Source: Rachycentron canadum
Taxonomy: Eukaryota; Chordata; Actinopteri; Carangiformes; Rachycentridae
Length of the DNA stretch: 64,000 nucleotides
Assembly: GCA_038496675.1 (NCBI GenBank)
Contig: CM076660.1
Span: 18,698,073-18,762,072, forward strand
Direction of reading: 5' to 3'
Shown here: in pieces, positions 35,139 to 49,700 of the stretch
How positions within the stretch are numbered: position 1 is the stretch's first letter
Layout: each line of letters begins with the position of its first letter
The notes under the pieces: model-generated
Seen by the model: only the letters and a program-made list of their open reading frames with translations
The model's database searches: none
Told to the model about the DNA's origin: nothing
Position numbers and translations under genes: made by a program

Positions 35139-38100
35139 CTGGGGATAGGAGAGAGGGGGTGGATTGAACGTTAACAGTTATATTAGACAAAGACAACAAC
35201 AGAAAACAGACGAGTTAGTGTCAGTGGTCAGTTTTAATATGTTAAATGCACATCTGATGCTGATGCTCGAGAGCAAGTCAGTGTACAGAAGGTTACACAA
35301 GTGGTAGCTGTAGGGTCAGTACAGGATCTGAAAGAGAGCAGCTACATGGGTTAAAAATAAGATGTTACACGCACACACTCACACAGTGACAACATAACTG
35401 CACACACACATAGAAGAGAAAAGCATATTGTTAGTTTAAGCTTAAGCTTAGATTGCCTTGTTAATAGCCACTCTGGAGGTGTTTCCTGGAAGGTAATTAG
35501 CTGTTAGCTCCCAAAACAACATCTTCTTCTCAGCAGAGGCCGACAACCAGAAAAATTAACAGTCAACAGTGCAGGGAGAGATAAACACTATCAAGGTATC
35601 CCTGCTGCTACAAGGTGCGCTCCACCTTGTCATTTCAGCAACGTTGTAGATAACTCCGCCTCAGCTTTTGTTTTCTGTATCAGCCACGGAAATCCACAGC
35701 CTGTGTAGTAGGGGGTATCCTCTTAAATAGACCTTGATAGCATTTTAATCTCTGTATCCCTGTGTTAAAACATTAGTGCATGACCGCAGTGGGGTGCAGC
35801 GTTAGAGTTGGTGTGAGTTTCTCTGTGTAAATTTCAGAGAGGAGGTGAATGAGCAGAGAAAAGACAGAAAAAAAGAGGAATGTGAGGAGGCCAGGTTTAC
35901 TCAGGGGAGCTGTGACGGTTTTCTGTGCAGCCAAGCTTCAGGGGTCAGACTAGTGGGGTCCTGCTGCACGGCAACGGTTACCAGGGTAACTAGCCTGCAG
36001 CAGCTCAGTTCAGCAGCATCTCGTTGTCTTGGCATCAGGACCTTTAGGAGTGGAGTAAAAGATGACAAGGTACACACATTTCACCCAGGTCTATTTACAC
36101 TTGTATGAGAAAGTACAGTGGTGTTTTCATCAGCAGAGGAAGAAACCAGAAACATGTTCTCACTGTGGAGGAGCTTGAAAATGGTAATGAAACAATTCCC
36201 TGTGATCAGACTAAATAAATCATACCAACATATTTTACTTGAACATTTTCATTATACTTAACTTCTATATTGCTTTCATGTCCTTTTTGTTATGTACAGT
36301 ACATTGTGGCTTTGTGGCTTGTTGTGTTCTCTCATTTTTATCTATTGTAGTGAATCACTTTGTTCAGTGCACAGCTAAACAAACTGCTGACTTTATACAC
36401 TCTAGTATTTGTACACTTAAATAAAGCTTTTAGCTTAGCTTAGCACAAAGACAAAAGTGACAAAGCTCACTAATTAACAGGTAATATCTTGTTTGTTCAG
36501 TCAGTTGGTGCAAAAATCATCATGCATGCAGATTTTTATACTTCAGTTGTGTCTCCTGCAACAAATCCACCAAACTCCCATATAATCATCACATCCATCC
36601 TGCAGTTTCTCATTTTTATTTTCCATAAAGGATGTAGTGTTGTAGTAATGTAGTGAATGTGGTTAGAACTTAGAGTTAGAGAGAAGTGGAGCAAGAACAA
36701 CTTCCCTCATTTTATTCCTTTGCTTGTCATTGTTGTAATTTGAATAAAAGAACCACTTATTGAGTGTCATGAGTACAGTGCTGTTAAAGTACATTGTGCT
36801 TAAGTGCTGTGAACTCCAGAGATACAAAAACCTGAAAATAAAATTCAAAAGACACTCCCTGTCCCACTGGAGCCTGTTTCCATGCAGCAATGCAGTGACT
36901 TGTAAATAAATATATTTCCATCCGTGGACAGCTGTGTTACCTGGTGATCCTGCGAGCCTCCATGAAGCTGGGTGAATCTCTTCTCCTTTTGCGAATGGGC
37001 GAGTAGCTGCGTGAGCGGCGGCGAGCTCGGCTGTCGGTGTCGGAGCGGTTAGGGCTGTCTCTCTCTCTGCACAGAACGCCATCAGGACAACATCAACACA
37101 TGAGCACAAAATAAAACCACAAGGTGACAGAGAAGTGTGGCAGCGAGTAGTGCTTCACCTGGAGTTGTTCTGTCTGTTGTGTGGGGACTTGGCCTTGCTG
37201 GGGCCTCTGTCTCTGGACGGGGAGTGTGAGGATGAGCGCCCGCTGCTCCAGGAGCTGCTGCGCTGTCGGAGGTTGGGTTTGCTCCGTGACTCCTCTTTCT
37301 TCCTGCCTGATGTGTGCGAGTGTCGTCCTGGAGATGCAGACGGGCTCCGGTGGTGTGCCTGACCCCGACTGGAGCGGTGGTGACGCTTGGAAGAGTGGCC
37401 TCCTTTTGTCCTAGGGTAATTGGCAGTGTAAAAGAGAAAAAGTCAAATTATTCTCTCTCAGCAGCAGCATTACAGTACAACGCTCCAGCAGTGATAAGGG
37501 CCTGAAAAATGTAGGGTACATGAGGGCTCACTTTCTCTGGTGCCGAGAGTTCCTTCCTTTGTGAGTGTGGTTGTGCTGGGAGTGGGCCGAGTCGCTGCTG
37601 TGAGCAGGGGAGTGGGAGCTCTTGTTCTGGCTTCTGTGACTCCCTCTCCTCCCTGGCGTCTGGGCTACGGAGCTCCCTACAGCTGTGTTCCTGCCGTCCA
37701 CACTCCCAGCCTCTCCCGCTGCATACGTCTGTCCCGTTTGGCTCCTGCTGGGGGCACTGTGGAGCTTGTGCTCTCTCAGCAGAGTGGGCTGGATGCTTGC
37801 AGAGCTAGCAGTCAGCAGATGGAGCTTCTGTAGAGAAATGATGACCAACAAAGGAAAAAAAAAAAAAAAAAAGAAAAAAAAAGAAAAAGGACATAAAGAG
37901 CATTAGAGTGTTTTCAGGTGGGTGATTGAGTGCTACGGTGTACTTGCCAAAAGAAGGTAAACATCTAAAAGAAAAAGATCTAGGTTTTCTCCATATGGCT
38001 TATAGATAGTCCTCTATGGTGCAGCGCATGCAATACTTGGCATGCAAAACCATAATGAGTTGAAGAAATCATAATCGCAAAAACAAACAAAAAAAACTAG

Positions 38101-40737
38101 GAAGAGGAGGAAGAGAGGGAAAAAGTAAAAACAAAACTGTGAACGAAATAAGTTTAAGAGCAGAGGCAGAGAGTACAGAGCTATAGATCTTGTAGAGTAG
38201 AAAAAGAGGACTTCTTCAGTTATTTTAGTAATGGTTTAAAAAAAATAAACAGAACAGAAAGAGAAGACAACTTGACAGAACATCACAGAAATGGAAGGAA
38301 CAAAATAAAGATCACAATTATTGAATCAATCGAATCAGAAAACAAATCGTCTGCTACTCAATTTTCTCTTTCTGGATTTTTTTTTCCTGAAGACAATTGC
38401 TGAGATGTGAACAGCGACCCATTTTCTTTGTTTTTTTTTTTTTAATGGTTACTCTTGTTTAACTCCCTTCTGGTTAACATCCACTTACCAATAAAGTGGT
38501 ATTCCCTCCTTTAGTAGGTAAGGTATGAAGAAAAGGGAAAAGTGGGGCAACATAAGTGCATCATTAGATTCACAAAATGCAAGAGAAAAAGACACAAAAC
38601 CCTTCCCTGCCAGTGACTCATGAGACAATGCATGGAAATCAATGGAAAAGAACTCAAAAGCAAGGAGGAAAACCACAATGTGCAGGGCGTCCCTCACACA
38701 GAGAGTAAATCCTCTGGGCCCAGTCACCTTCCTAAACATCACAGAGCGACTTGCTGGTGAGAGTTAAAGGTATTTTCTTTACCTTTTTTTCTCTCCATGT
38801 CGTATCTACCACCGAGAAGGTGTTATTTTACTGCCTGACACATTTACAGGATAACTACTTTAGCTTTTACTGGTTACAATTGTGTTCATGGGCTTCTTCA
38901 TATGAGACACTTAAAGTTATCGCAAACGTTTCCAGTAATGCAGTTCCTGGAAGTTGTTGCTAATAATAACAACACAACACAGTGTGTTAGGATATTACAA
39001 CCACATTTAAAGGCAATCAGGTTATTTTTTTGCGGACATGACTAATGTGAGAGAACCCGAAAAGGTATTGGTAAGAGGAAGAAAAAAATGCATTGAACTG
39101 ATAAAACAATAAGAATGTCATTGGATCCTTTTCAAAGTGAAAGCCTACTTCTAGCATCACGAATAAACTCAGTTACCTTAACGCCAGTAGTTTTCAAAAT
39201 TGTACTATGGAATAAGGCTGGAAATAACTTGTGTTCTTCCTACTGTTCTCACAAATCCCAGGAAAGACTAAAATCAACAATGTATTGATCCTGATACATT
39301 TAGTTCATCTGTTCACAGAGACATGTTCCTTTATTACCATGACGCATACACTGTCATTTATATATTTATAGTTTATTTTTTATACACTAATATACATTAT
39401 TCTGGTTCTGTAAATAATCATCGGAGCATGAAATGTGCATCATTTCACTATTAATCCCCAACAAATGCAGCATTTACTCCGGTTTGAGTGACGTATGCTA
39501 AAACTACAAAACCCATCTGTTTTAGAAAACTGCTGTTGTCTGAAGAACAGATGGTACTGAGGATGGCGTCATCACCCTGTCAGTCTACCTCTTTGGTCCA
39601 GTCAGAATTGTCTCATCTACTGTAGGTTGTTATTAAACTTTGTTTTGTTTTTCGACGTTGGACATTTAGAGGCCCTTTGAGTCACCATACTATGGCTTAT
39701 GATGGATGACATTCCCATCCGCTTCAGTTGTACTTTGTGTTTAATGCTAATTAGCACTAAGCTGGCGAACAAGGTAAACATTGTACCTACTAAACATCAG
39801 CTTGTTAACATTGTTGTCACTGTGTGCATATTAGCATGCTAACATTAGCATTTAGCTCGCAGACCGACCGTACCAACTGTAAGTACAGTCCTGTAGCATG
39901 GCTATTAACCCCTCCTTAAAAATTATTTTTAAAATATCCCATCTGCATTGGGAACTAAGAGGATTTGTGGCTAAGTGCCACAAGTAGGACAACCAGGAAG
40001 TATTGACACATTGTTGGTCTAGGTCTTTGCAAGGGATTTGTTATTAGAGAGAAAAACAGAGTAATGTCCACCTCATCCTTTATAGTTTGTATGGTAGAGG
40101 GTGACTTATAGCACATTTAAAACCTCTGTTTAAAGCATTCAACAGAAACAGACCTGGGTAAGTGCTAAAGTAGGTGTTTAGGCACTGAAACATGATGCAC
40201 AGTTCTACGCTGCTCATTCCAAGCAGGTCAGAAAATAAGAGGGTAGATCTCCAAAAGGCCTTTAATGTGAAACCAAACAGAGCTGGCTCTTCCGCATGCA
40301 TTACCATGTGCTGTCTGAACTGCTTTGTAATCTAAAATATAGCAAAAGCGCCGACTGATCCTTGCAGAAAGAAGAGCCCTTCTCCACTAGGGAGAAGACA
40401 ACTAAGCGGTATAATAAGATAAAACACACAACCATTGGTGTTTATGACAGTTGTTAGAAAAGGTCGTGGAAATCAATATGGTGAAAATCAAAAGACGAAT
40501 GTACTAATTCACCAACAAACAGAGAGATGCTGGACAGACAGGAATGCATTCTACCAAAACAGGAAGAAAAGAAAAATGGAAAGAAATGGACCTGGATAAT
40601 AGAGCGGGATATTGGACTTCAGAATGAAGTTAAGGAGGTAAGAGAAAAACCAGAGCTCTACGTAATCCAATCTTTCAAGAGTCAAATCATAATTGATGAA
40701 GTCAAATTAATTTGGTTAAAGACCATTGGTAAACAAC

Positions 40738-40770
<33 letters not shown>

Positions 40771-43700
40771 AACATTGACGTCACTCAGGCTAGGGTGCTT
40801 GTCACATTCTCATCTGCATAAAGATCACGTGCGTAGGCAAAGCATTACCTACCTTCCATTTCAATCAGTGACACGTATGCAATATCAACAAAAAAAAGGA
40901 AAGAAAGAAAAAAGGGAGAAAGGAATGTTCTCCGCAGCGAAATGGGAAAAAGACAATGACCTCTTTTAGTATCAAAGCTACATATTTAGTCCAGAGACTA
41001 AGGAGAACTAAACAAACCAAAAAGTGTAAAGAAAATAGAGGGGAGAAAAATAAAAAGTCCACATGGAATTCAAAACCAAAGTAAAATTAGAAACAAAGGA
41101 TGAATCTAAAACCTACATGATTTGCTTTGTCTTTTTCGCTTGTACAAATGCAGCCATATTTGTATCAAAGGGGGGTGGGGTGGTGGTGGTGGTGGGGCAG
41201 AGGTAAGCGGATAGAGTTAATTGTCATATTAGTGGACATCCATGTAGAGTAGAGTAGCTGAAGGGAGAGAGGAGGAGGAGGAGGAGGAGGAGGAGGAGGA
41301 GTTGGGGGGGGGGGGGGGGGGGGGCATGCAGAGCTGGCAAATATGAAAGATATGTGGGAAGAAAAATGCCAGGACAACAAGAGTGAGACGTGAGTCACAC
41401 AGGACACAGATGAACAGGTAGGAGAGGAGGAGACGGGGGTAGAAGAGTGTTGGAGAGGGCAGTCACTGCTAAGATGGACGACTAAGAGAGTAAAAGCACA
41501 TTTGAAAGGGACCCCAGTCGCATTTTGGCCTGGGTCTTCTTCAGCAGCAGCATCTTCTCTAGTCTGTATTTTTTTTTTTTTTTTTTTTTTTTGGCCACAG
41601 GCCCAACTTTATTGTCCAGCAATCTTTTTCATTTATATATCAGGATAAACACAGGTACGGTGAGAGGGAGCCTTAAGGAGCTTTGTCAAATCAGCTATCT
41701 AAACTCTTAAAGTGAAGAGGGAGCTTGAATTCAAAATGGCTTGGGTCCCTTTAAAATAACAATCATGTTAATAAAGGTGTGAGTTGTCCTAGTTATTTTC
41801 AAGAGTGTGTGTACTTGTGTTTCAAGTGTTAGAATAAATCTTTTAATAATGAGAAAGAGGATGACTGGACCCATTTGGGACTATCTCAACAGCTGCATGG
41901 GAGACGGTCTCAGATGCTTCCCATTGACAAGCTGAGGAAGTGTGTGTGCTGCTCCTTATCAGAGATGAGGGTGTTCAACACACCTGTATTTACCAAACCA
42001 GACAGTTAATCCCTGTTCTTGAAGCTTTGCCACACGGCCTCAGATGGTGTGTCTTATCTTCTTTTTATTCATGTTGTGTGTTTCCTCATCCACAGCTGGT
42101 GGCATTTTGGAACAGGTATAAAGACTTTAGATTTCTGGTTGGACAACACATCGCACAAGCTAGTACTTTCCACCTCTAAGTGGTTGGTTAGGCATATATA
42201 TAATTGCTGAACTTTCCCACCTCCAATAAAGAGCGGCACATGGCTGTTTCCCCCAGCTTTTCTGTGGGAGGTATCCAGGACTGCCCCCCTGTATTGGGTG
42301 AGAGAGTCCCAAACGGGGCTAGTGGACAACTACAGGAACACAAACTGAGCTGACAGATAGAGAACCAGTGCTGCTATACAGGACATTTGCTAAACCACAC
42401 AACTGCTGCGGTAAAATCAAGACTTCGGGTAGATCCAGGATCTGTCACACATGACCATCCTCCTGTGCAAAGATTTCAGTATGAGGATTAATAAGACATA
42501 TTTTAACCTTTGGTGGAAATTAACATGAGGCAGCATCAGCTAATGCTACAAAGATGCTGTTTAATAAACATTAGCCAATTAAATGCTCCTCTTTCACTAC
42601 ATCCCACCTGAATAGCTAAAAAGAGCATGATCTAACAGACATCTCTTGCCATTCTCCACTGGCCTGAACAGATAGACTGGAAACAGAACGTCAGGGACTG
42701 AAGAGATACTGCCACCTAAAGGCAACATGCACATCGACATGGTACAGTAAAGCAGTAGAGAGGAGCATGTGTTTAACCCCTGGTGCTTTGGCAGGAGTTG
42801 TTGAATGTCTGGAGGAGAAGAGGATCGATCACTGAGCAGAGCATATGCTTGAGAAGAAAGACAACTGTATTGACAAAAAGAAACTATTTCACGTACCCAG
42901 TTAACCTACTTGGTCCAGTTCCAAAGCAATTGAGTGCTTTTTATGTAAATGAGACAGAAAGATTTGGGCATTTATTCATGAGTAAATACCACTTAAATTG
43001 ATAAGGAAAAAAAAGAAACAGTAATGACAGGAAAGAGAGAAAGAGATCAGATGAGACCTCGTAGACACATGCAAGCTGGAGTGGAAATCATCAGTTTTGT
43101 GGAGAGAGTGTTTACAGGATGTTTGCAGCCCATTTAGAAGCTTATTCATCAGAGGAGGTTTGTTTCACAAGTGTTTCCTTTGTCTAAGTGATGTCTTTTT
43201 GTTTCATTTCAACATAATGGCTGTCATATTACGGTATAAGAGGGCAAGGTCGTTTTCATGACAGCAGAAAGTCATGTAAAACTTTTAGACAATCAGAGAC
43301 TAACAGAAACAAACAAGGAGCAGTTCATGTACACTTTAAAAAACTTTAGGCTTTATGAGTATATTGTGAACCGTGTGTGGTGCTGGTCTTTTTTTTTTAA
43401 ATATTAAAATAAAGTCGGAACCCATTCAATATAAAATCCAGATCCCTCATGATCTGGATTCAGGGCCTGAGTGACTCCATGGAAGACTTAAAATGCCAAA
43501 ATATAAACGTCGAACAAAGCAATGAAGTGAAACACAATACACTTTGTTGTATTTTTTGTATGCATTAACAGTGCCATAATTAGAAAATACAGAACAATTA
43601 TTTAGCTTTTGTGCCTGAGTTTACATTTAGTTCAATGTTTGATTGACTGTAAGTAATTTTGAGAATTTTCTGCTGCCATGCTGTGATTGGAAAGATTGTT

Positions 43701-46690
43701 TTTCATTTTGGCATGTATGATGAATCTCATGAAAACTAATGACAGTGCTTTGCATTTAGCACCGACAGGTCTATGCTGCACTCTCCTGGACAACACTGAA
43801 AAGCAAGACTCCTCTTCACTTCTGTGTTGTTATCTAATTTGAAAGACAGAGACAGAAAAATTACATTAAACACCCTGTGTGCATCATTCCTTTATCTGGT
43901 CGCTCTCTAAATATGTATCAATTTTGAGTATTTTTTATATATATATATATATATTATATTTTTTTTCCCCTGTGAAACATAAAAATATGTGAGTGACAGC
44001 TCTCCTCCATTGCTCTATCTCTATCTCTCCACAGCTCTGTATCTCAGTGTATTAGCTAAGCCACATACACTTTTTGAGCGACACAATCACTGGAACTGAC
44101 TAATGTTCTATTCTATTAATGCAGAAAAACTTCACATTACTGAATTACTGAAACTAACTTCCATTTCATTGTGATTTTAATATGAAAATTCATCACAATA
44201 AAAAACTAATTCATAAATTTACTAATTCACCAATTCATAAGGAGCTTCCATTATGTTTTCCATTTATTTGTGAGAATAAAAGCATTCATAAAAGGCGATA
44301 TGTATCACATTATGTAGTGTATTTCACTTGTTCGGTTTTTTGTTGTTTTTTGTTTATTTAGGCATTTTAAATCTCCCATACACCCCAGCAGAAACAGCTG
44401 ATACCTGGTGTGGTGAGCTGAACTATGGTTATATTTTGTTACAGTTCATTTTAACATTCTTGAATCAAGATTTTCCACCAAGTAATTAGATTAGTCAGTT
44501 CAAGGAGGAATTACTAATTGTTATCACAAAGCACCATCAGACGTCTGATTGTTGCAACACTGGCTAATTAAGACTTTATCTACTAAAGTTTTTATTCCTG
44601 ATAGACATGTTTTCTTTAATATATCTTAATGAACATGGACCTTTGGGGGGGGGCAAATGTTTGAAGTAGACGTACCTGCACCTTGCTCAACTTTTCTTTT
44701 TCTTTTTTTTTAATCTTATGCTGTAGCAGGCATCCGCTTGGAAGAAACAATCTTTTTGCTCATTCATTTGGAAACACTGTGCCAGTGTGGCTCATATTTC
44801 CATCCGTGATGTGGTATGCTAATGCTGTGCTCTGACTCAGAGTGTGCTGAACAGAAACACTAAAGCTTTGGTTGTCTTTGCTCCCTCCCTCCGTCACCAG
44901 GAAACAACAAGAACAAACAAAAAACAAGATGGCAGAGGAGTCAAAGAGAGCCAGAAACAAAGCAGCAGGAGCGGCAAGTTTTACACAGGACAGAAGGGTC
45001 TTTTACACGTCAAAAATTTTAATATTAGTGATAAAAACTGTCCTGGAATAAGTGATAAAAAAAACAAAAAAAAAAATCTTTCAGTATCAAGGAAGATGAT
45101 AATTCATGTCAACCAACACAAAAGAGCAAGATAAAACTCATCAGTAAAGACTTGTAGATACCGTTGGAGAGGGTGAGGGGAGGGTGGGGGTGTGGGAGCA
45201 AAATAGAGGAGATTACATACATCGTGCCCTTTCTCGCCCTCGGCGTGGTTGAGTCTGCTGGCCTTGCCGTTGCGGCTGCGCTGGGTGGGGTCCCCGTTGT
45301 GCCACGTGGCGGGACTGTTGGGGCCCAGGGACAGTGAGGTGCCGGACGCCTTTTGTCCGTCCATCTTGTGCTTGGAGTTCAGTCTGGAAGAACAGAGCCA
45401 CACAGCGACACATGAGTTCGAGCGCAGCCACCACACTCCCTGGTCAATGACATTCATTTTGACCAATAAATGTCAGTGTGATTTTATTGTGTATTTATTC
45501 ACTCAGTAGCTTTGGAACTGCATATGCTTATGAAAGAAAGAATAGTGATTTGAAAAGTAAAAGATTAAAAACCCTTGACTTTTACTTAAAATATTTTTCT
45601 TCTTCGTTTAATTCATTCTGAATAAAATATATTTGTTAAGTTTCTTACAAACTAAAATTCTCTTTAATTGATGATCCTACTGGATGAGGAGTAGACTGCA
45701 GCACAGAAACACAGGAGTCCTTGAACAAAAAACCCTTGTTTATGACGACGAACATGGTTTAGGGTAGTTTTAGCCTAATAAGTGGATTGACAGCTTCTCA
45801 CATTTATCAGGGGTGAGTGCAAACAACTAAACTCTTGATTGGTCGATGAAAGTAGAATTGGAGCTAATGATTACTTCCATTATAGATTCATCTTTCTCAG
45901 TAAATCAAGAAAATAATCCAATAAATCAACTAATTAATCAACCATAAAATATCCTGTCCAAGATGGTGACCAGCAAATCATCTCAACTAGAAACCACAGT
46001 AATGACTCAAACGAGTAACTATCAAATATAATATTATCAAAATAATTGTAGATTACATTTCTGAAAAAGAGAAGAAATATTTGCTCTGTCTCAGGCTTTT
46101 TGTAGAAATACATTTTGCACAGGAGAAATCTTACTAACTGCCCCTTTCCATAGTTATTTGCCCTAGATAGTTGAAGAAATGTCCAAACCTGTCAGAACCT
46201 TATAAAAGGAGTAAAGTACACCACATTCAGAACCAGGACGTCTCAGTTAACATGGACAAACAGTATTTTCTGCTTTTTAAATAGGAAAATAGCAGCTCAA
46301 TATTCCCAGCAACATGAAATGACTAGCGATACCAACAATGACTGTTCAGACTGAGAAGAGTGAGACATCACATTTCTTTAAGGGGGGTTATTAGAAGACA
46401 TGGTGAGGGGCCCCATTTGTGCCCTAATCTATCCCCCGAGGGGCCGAGAGAGAGAGAGGGACTGACAGTCACCAGGGCAACAGCTCGACAGCGACGAGAG
46501 TGACAAAACGAAGCGTGTGTGTGATGAGGAGTCTACCTGGAGGGAGATTTGGAGGTGCTCCGGGTGGAGGACAGGGAGGCGCTGCGGGAACTACAGCAGC
46601 TGCCTTGACGCTGCGAACTCCTACCTGGGGTCTCACCGGGGGACCTGGTGATGTACAACACATGGACGAACACATCACACACACACACAT

Positions 46691-46753
<63 letters not shown>

Positions 46754-49700
46754 TATACATACACAAAGCAATGTGTGTGTATGTATGTATGTATGTATGT
46801 ATATATCACAGGGAAACACACATACCACAGTGAGCTCAGTAGTCAATCCTCTGCTATATTAGGCAGTTCATGCACAGCCAAGCATATTCAATATACATCT
46901 AATTAAGACAGGTATGCCACTGAAATCGTGAACCTACACATAATACTTAGGAGATGCACTTGGCGCTTTACGCTTGTTAACATTCTCTGTGAGTCTGAGC
47001 CCGAGATAATGAGTGTAAAATACCAATATAAATTTATGAGGGTCTGAATGTGATTCAGTGCCTGTTGTTGAGGACTGAGATGATTGTTCACTGTTTGTTT
47101 TACTATGTGCAGAGGACAAACTGTGCTGAAATTATTCTTAACGCACCGCATGCTATATTTGCACCGAACATCAGATAATGAACGTGACGCTTCGTTTTAC
47201 TGAGAAAAGGCAGATATATACTCTAAGTTTTTGTCAGCTCATCATTAACATGCAAATGGTTTTAGAGGAATTCTGTGAGTGTCTCACCTCTTTTTCTGTT
47301 TATTCTTGTCTTTGTGTTTGTTCTTAGGGCTGCCCGATCTGAAACAGATGTCAAATGTAAGATAATGAAGCTGTGCCCATTAAAAGCAGTGAAGATTTCC
47401 TTTGTAAAAACAGAACTCACTGTATTGCTCGGCCCTATGGATTTTTGCCCAAAAAGTAAACAGTAAAACAGGCAGAAAGCACAATAACACACATCTTACA
47501 TGAGGAAACTAATTTGCAGCGTTTGTTTTGCCACACACTGCCATGAACAAGGTTGTTAACAGTGTTGAACTTGTTATTCTCATTCATACACACCTGTATC
47601 TTCTCTTTTTCCTGGAGCCAGATGCAGATCTACAAAAACAAAAACACCACAATCATTATAATGATGATAACATGACAGCTGCATGAATCCTTCCTATATG
47701 GCACTGCCACTGTGGACCAGGGACCCTGTAGAAAGAGGCTGGTTAACTGGTTAATGGTACATTTGGTCCATGTTCCAGATTTGATGGTGGTTCTGGGAAT
47801 TACTGAACCTGCTTCTTGGAATAGTTTCTAGGACATCCAATGTTGTATTTTGAACAAATGCTGGAGGCTGATCCCAAAATCTAATCTGTGCTCTCATCAA
47901 TCTGTGCACCACCTTTTTTGTTTGGCCACATTTGGTGCTGCTAGAGGTGTCTCAGCCGGTCATGCAGCTGAGCTTCATTTAGCAGCAATGGTTTTATAAC
48001 TACTAAACGGATAATAGCTCATATTTTCAACAAGGTCATTTTGACTTCAGTGTATTTGATGACAAATATACCTCTGCAGATGAATATCAGTACTATAAAC
48101 ACTACAAACGCAGTCAAAAGTGTTTTATCTAATATTTTGTTAAAAACACTGTGGATAGCAGAGTGATCATGTAGTTTATTCAATAAAATATTTCAGCATG
48201 TTTCTGCAGTTTTAAAGATGTGCAGCCCCCTCCCTGTGCCAGCCAGTCTGAATCACATACATTAATCTATATGTGCAGAGATGTCCCCAGGGGGGCTCTC
48301 ACAGCAGGCTTTTTCATTGGTATTCTAACAGGTGCTGGGTGTCACACTGACCTTTTCTTATTATTATTTCTGGGTCTGGCTGTAGAAACAGGAATAAGAA
48401 ACTCTGAGTGAGAGAGGCAGTTTCTCTTAAACCATGTACTGAGTGTAATAGTGGGGAGGCCGGCCATTCCTCGGTCCTCGGCAACTGACACATCACCTCC
48501 GTATCACTTTCACCCTCATTGCAGTTTCCATGGTGATTAGTCAGACCGGTCTGTGAGTGTTGTTGCTATTTTCCTGAAGAGCCCTTCATCTCCCCTGCTG
48601 TTTTACACACCTACAGCATGCAGCATGGAGTGGGAGGGAGCAGCAGCACAAAGTGTGTTGATTCACTGAAAGGGGAGTAATAAAGCCGTCACAGTAATGT
48701 ATGTGGCTGATATGTGACTCAGAGCTGTGGCCCCCGTAGCAGCCCATGTTTCACCAGTGGAGGGAATCATCTGGGGACCACTGTATATGAGGGGATATTT
48801 TGGGGGGCTCATTATTCTTCTCCTCTCTCACACACTTGGGTAATAGCAAAATCCCTCAACCCTCCTTCCCCCTTCTAACACAAGGACATGGATGGAAGAT
48901 GTGAGACAAATATGCATCAAAAGAGGAGGCCCAACCTGCAGCCATTATCTTACAATGAGCTGTATATTACCAACATATGTATTTAAGCAGGACGGGATCG
49001 CAGCACCCTCCCCTTCCCCTCCTAAAGCACACCTTAAAGAAGAGCATCAAAGGAGGCTGTCTCAGGGGGAGGAACCCTGCATGCTGCTCACCCCCTGCCT
49101 CCCCTATACATTATTCATATAAAAACAGTACCTGCAATGCAGAGCAGCTTTGGTGTGAGGCTGGGAGTGAGGCATGGGGATGAGGGGGGAGGCTGGGGGG
49201 CTGGGATGTGCGTGGATGGATGAGAGGTGGGAAATAAGAGCAGGGCAGTGCAGTGATGCTCAGCAATTTGGTGAGAGGCTCATTTTTCTTGTGTTGTGTG
49301 CCCCCATACAGGCTGGGTTATTAGAGCAACACATTTAGCCCCACTCCCCCCAAGTCAGGCGGAGAATGAGAGAAATTGGGGGAGGAGGGTACTTCACAAT
49401 TGCGGTATGATGTCCCGAGGCACCGCACAGGTATCTGCTGATGAGCATTTTGCTCTTCTCCTATCTTCTTGTCCCTTCTATCTTTCTTCTTCTTGTCTTT
49501 CCAATCCTCTTTTCTCGCTTCCTTCCTTTCTGTTTCTTCTCTTTAATTTTTTCCCTGTCTTGTCTTCATTGTTCTATCCTGGAGATCTATCTTAGTCCCT
49601 CTCCATCTTACCTTCTGTCCTCTTTTTTCCTCTTGTCTTTTCTTCCCTCCACATTTCGTTCTGGTTTTCTTCATTTCCTTCTTAATTTCTTTCCTTCTAG

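Larger units (their letters stand above)
37828..45220 (-). other. srrm3 intron, 7.4 kb
   Basis: No additional exon with protein similarity was seen. It contains a family A repeat copy (39660-39905), a GA run and CRE octamer (40740-40783), a GGA/poly-G block (41267-41324) and a T run (about 41568-41592). Confidence 0.7.

Noticed and set aside
34822..35199. Ala/Thr/Gly-rich minus-strand frame and Ala/Pro-rich plus-strand frame over the srrm3 last exon
   Set aside because: They are shadow frames of the AGC/CGG-rich Arg-Ser codons; the RS frame alone has the family signature and splice phase.
46469..46862. Cys/Val and His/Thr repeat frames
   Set aside because: They arise from the CA microsatellite; the real exon here is 46537-46644 in another frame.
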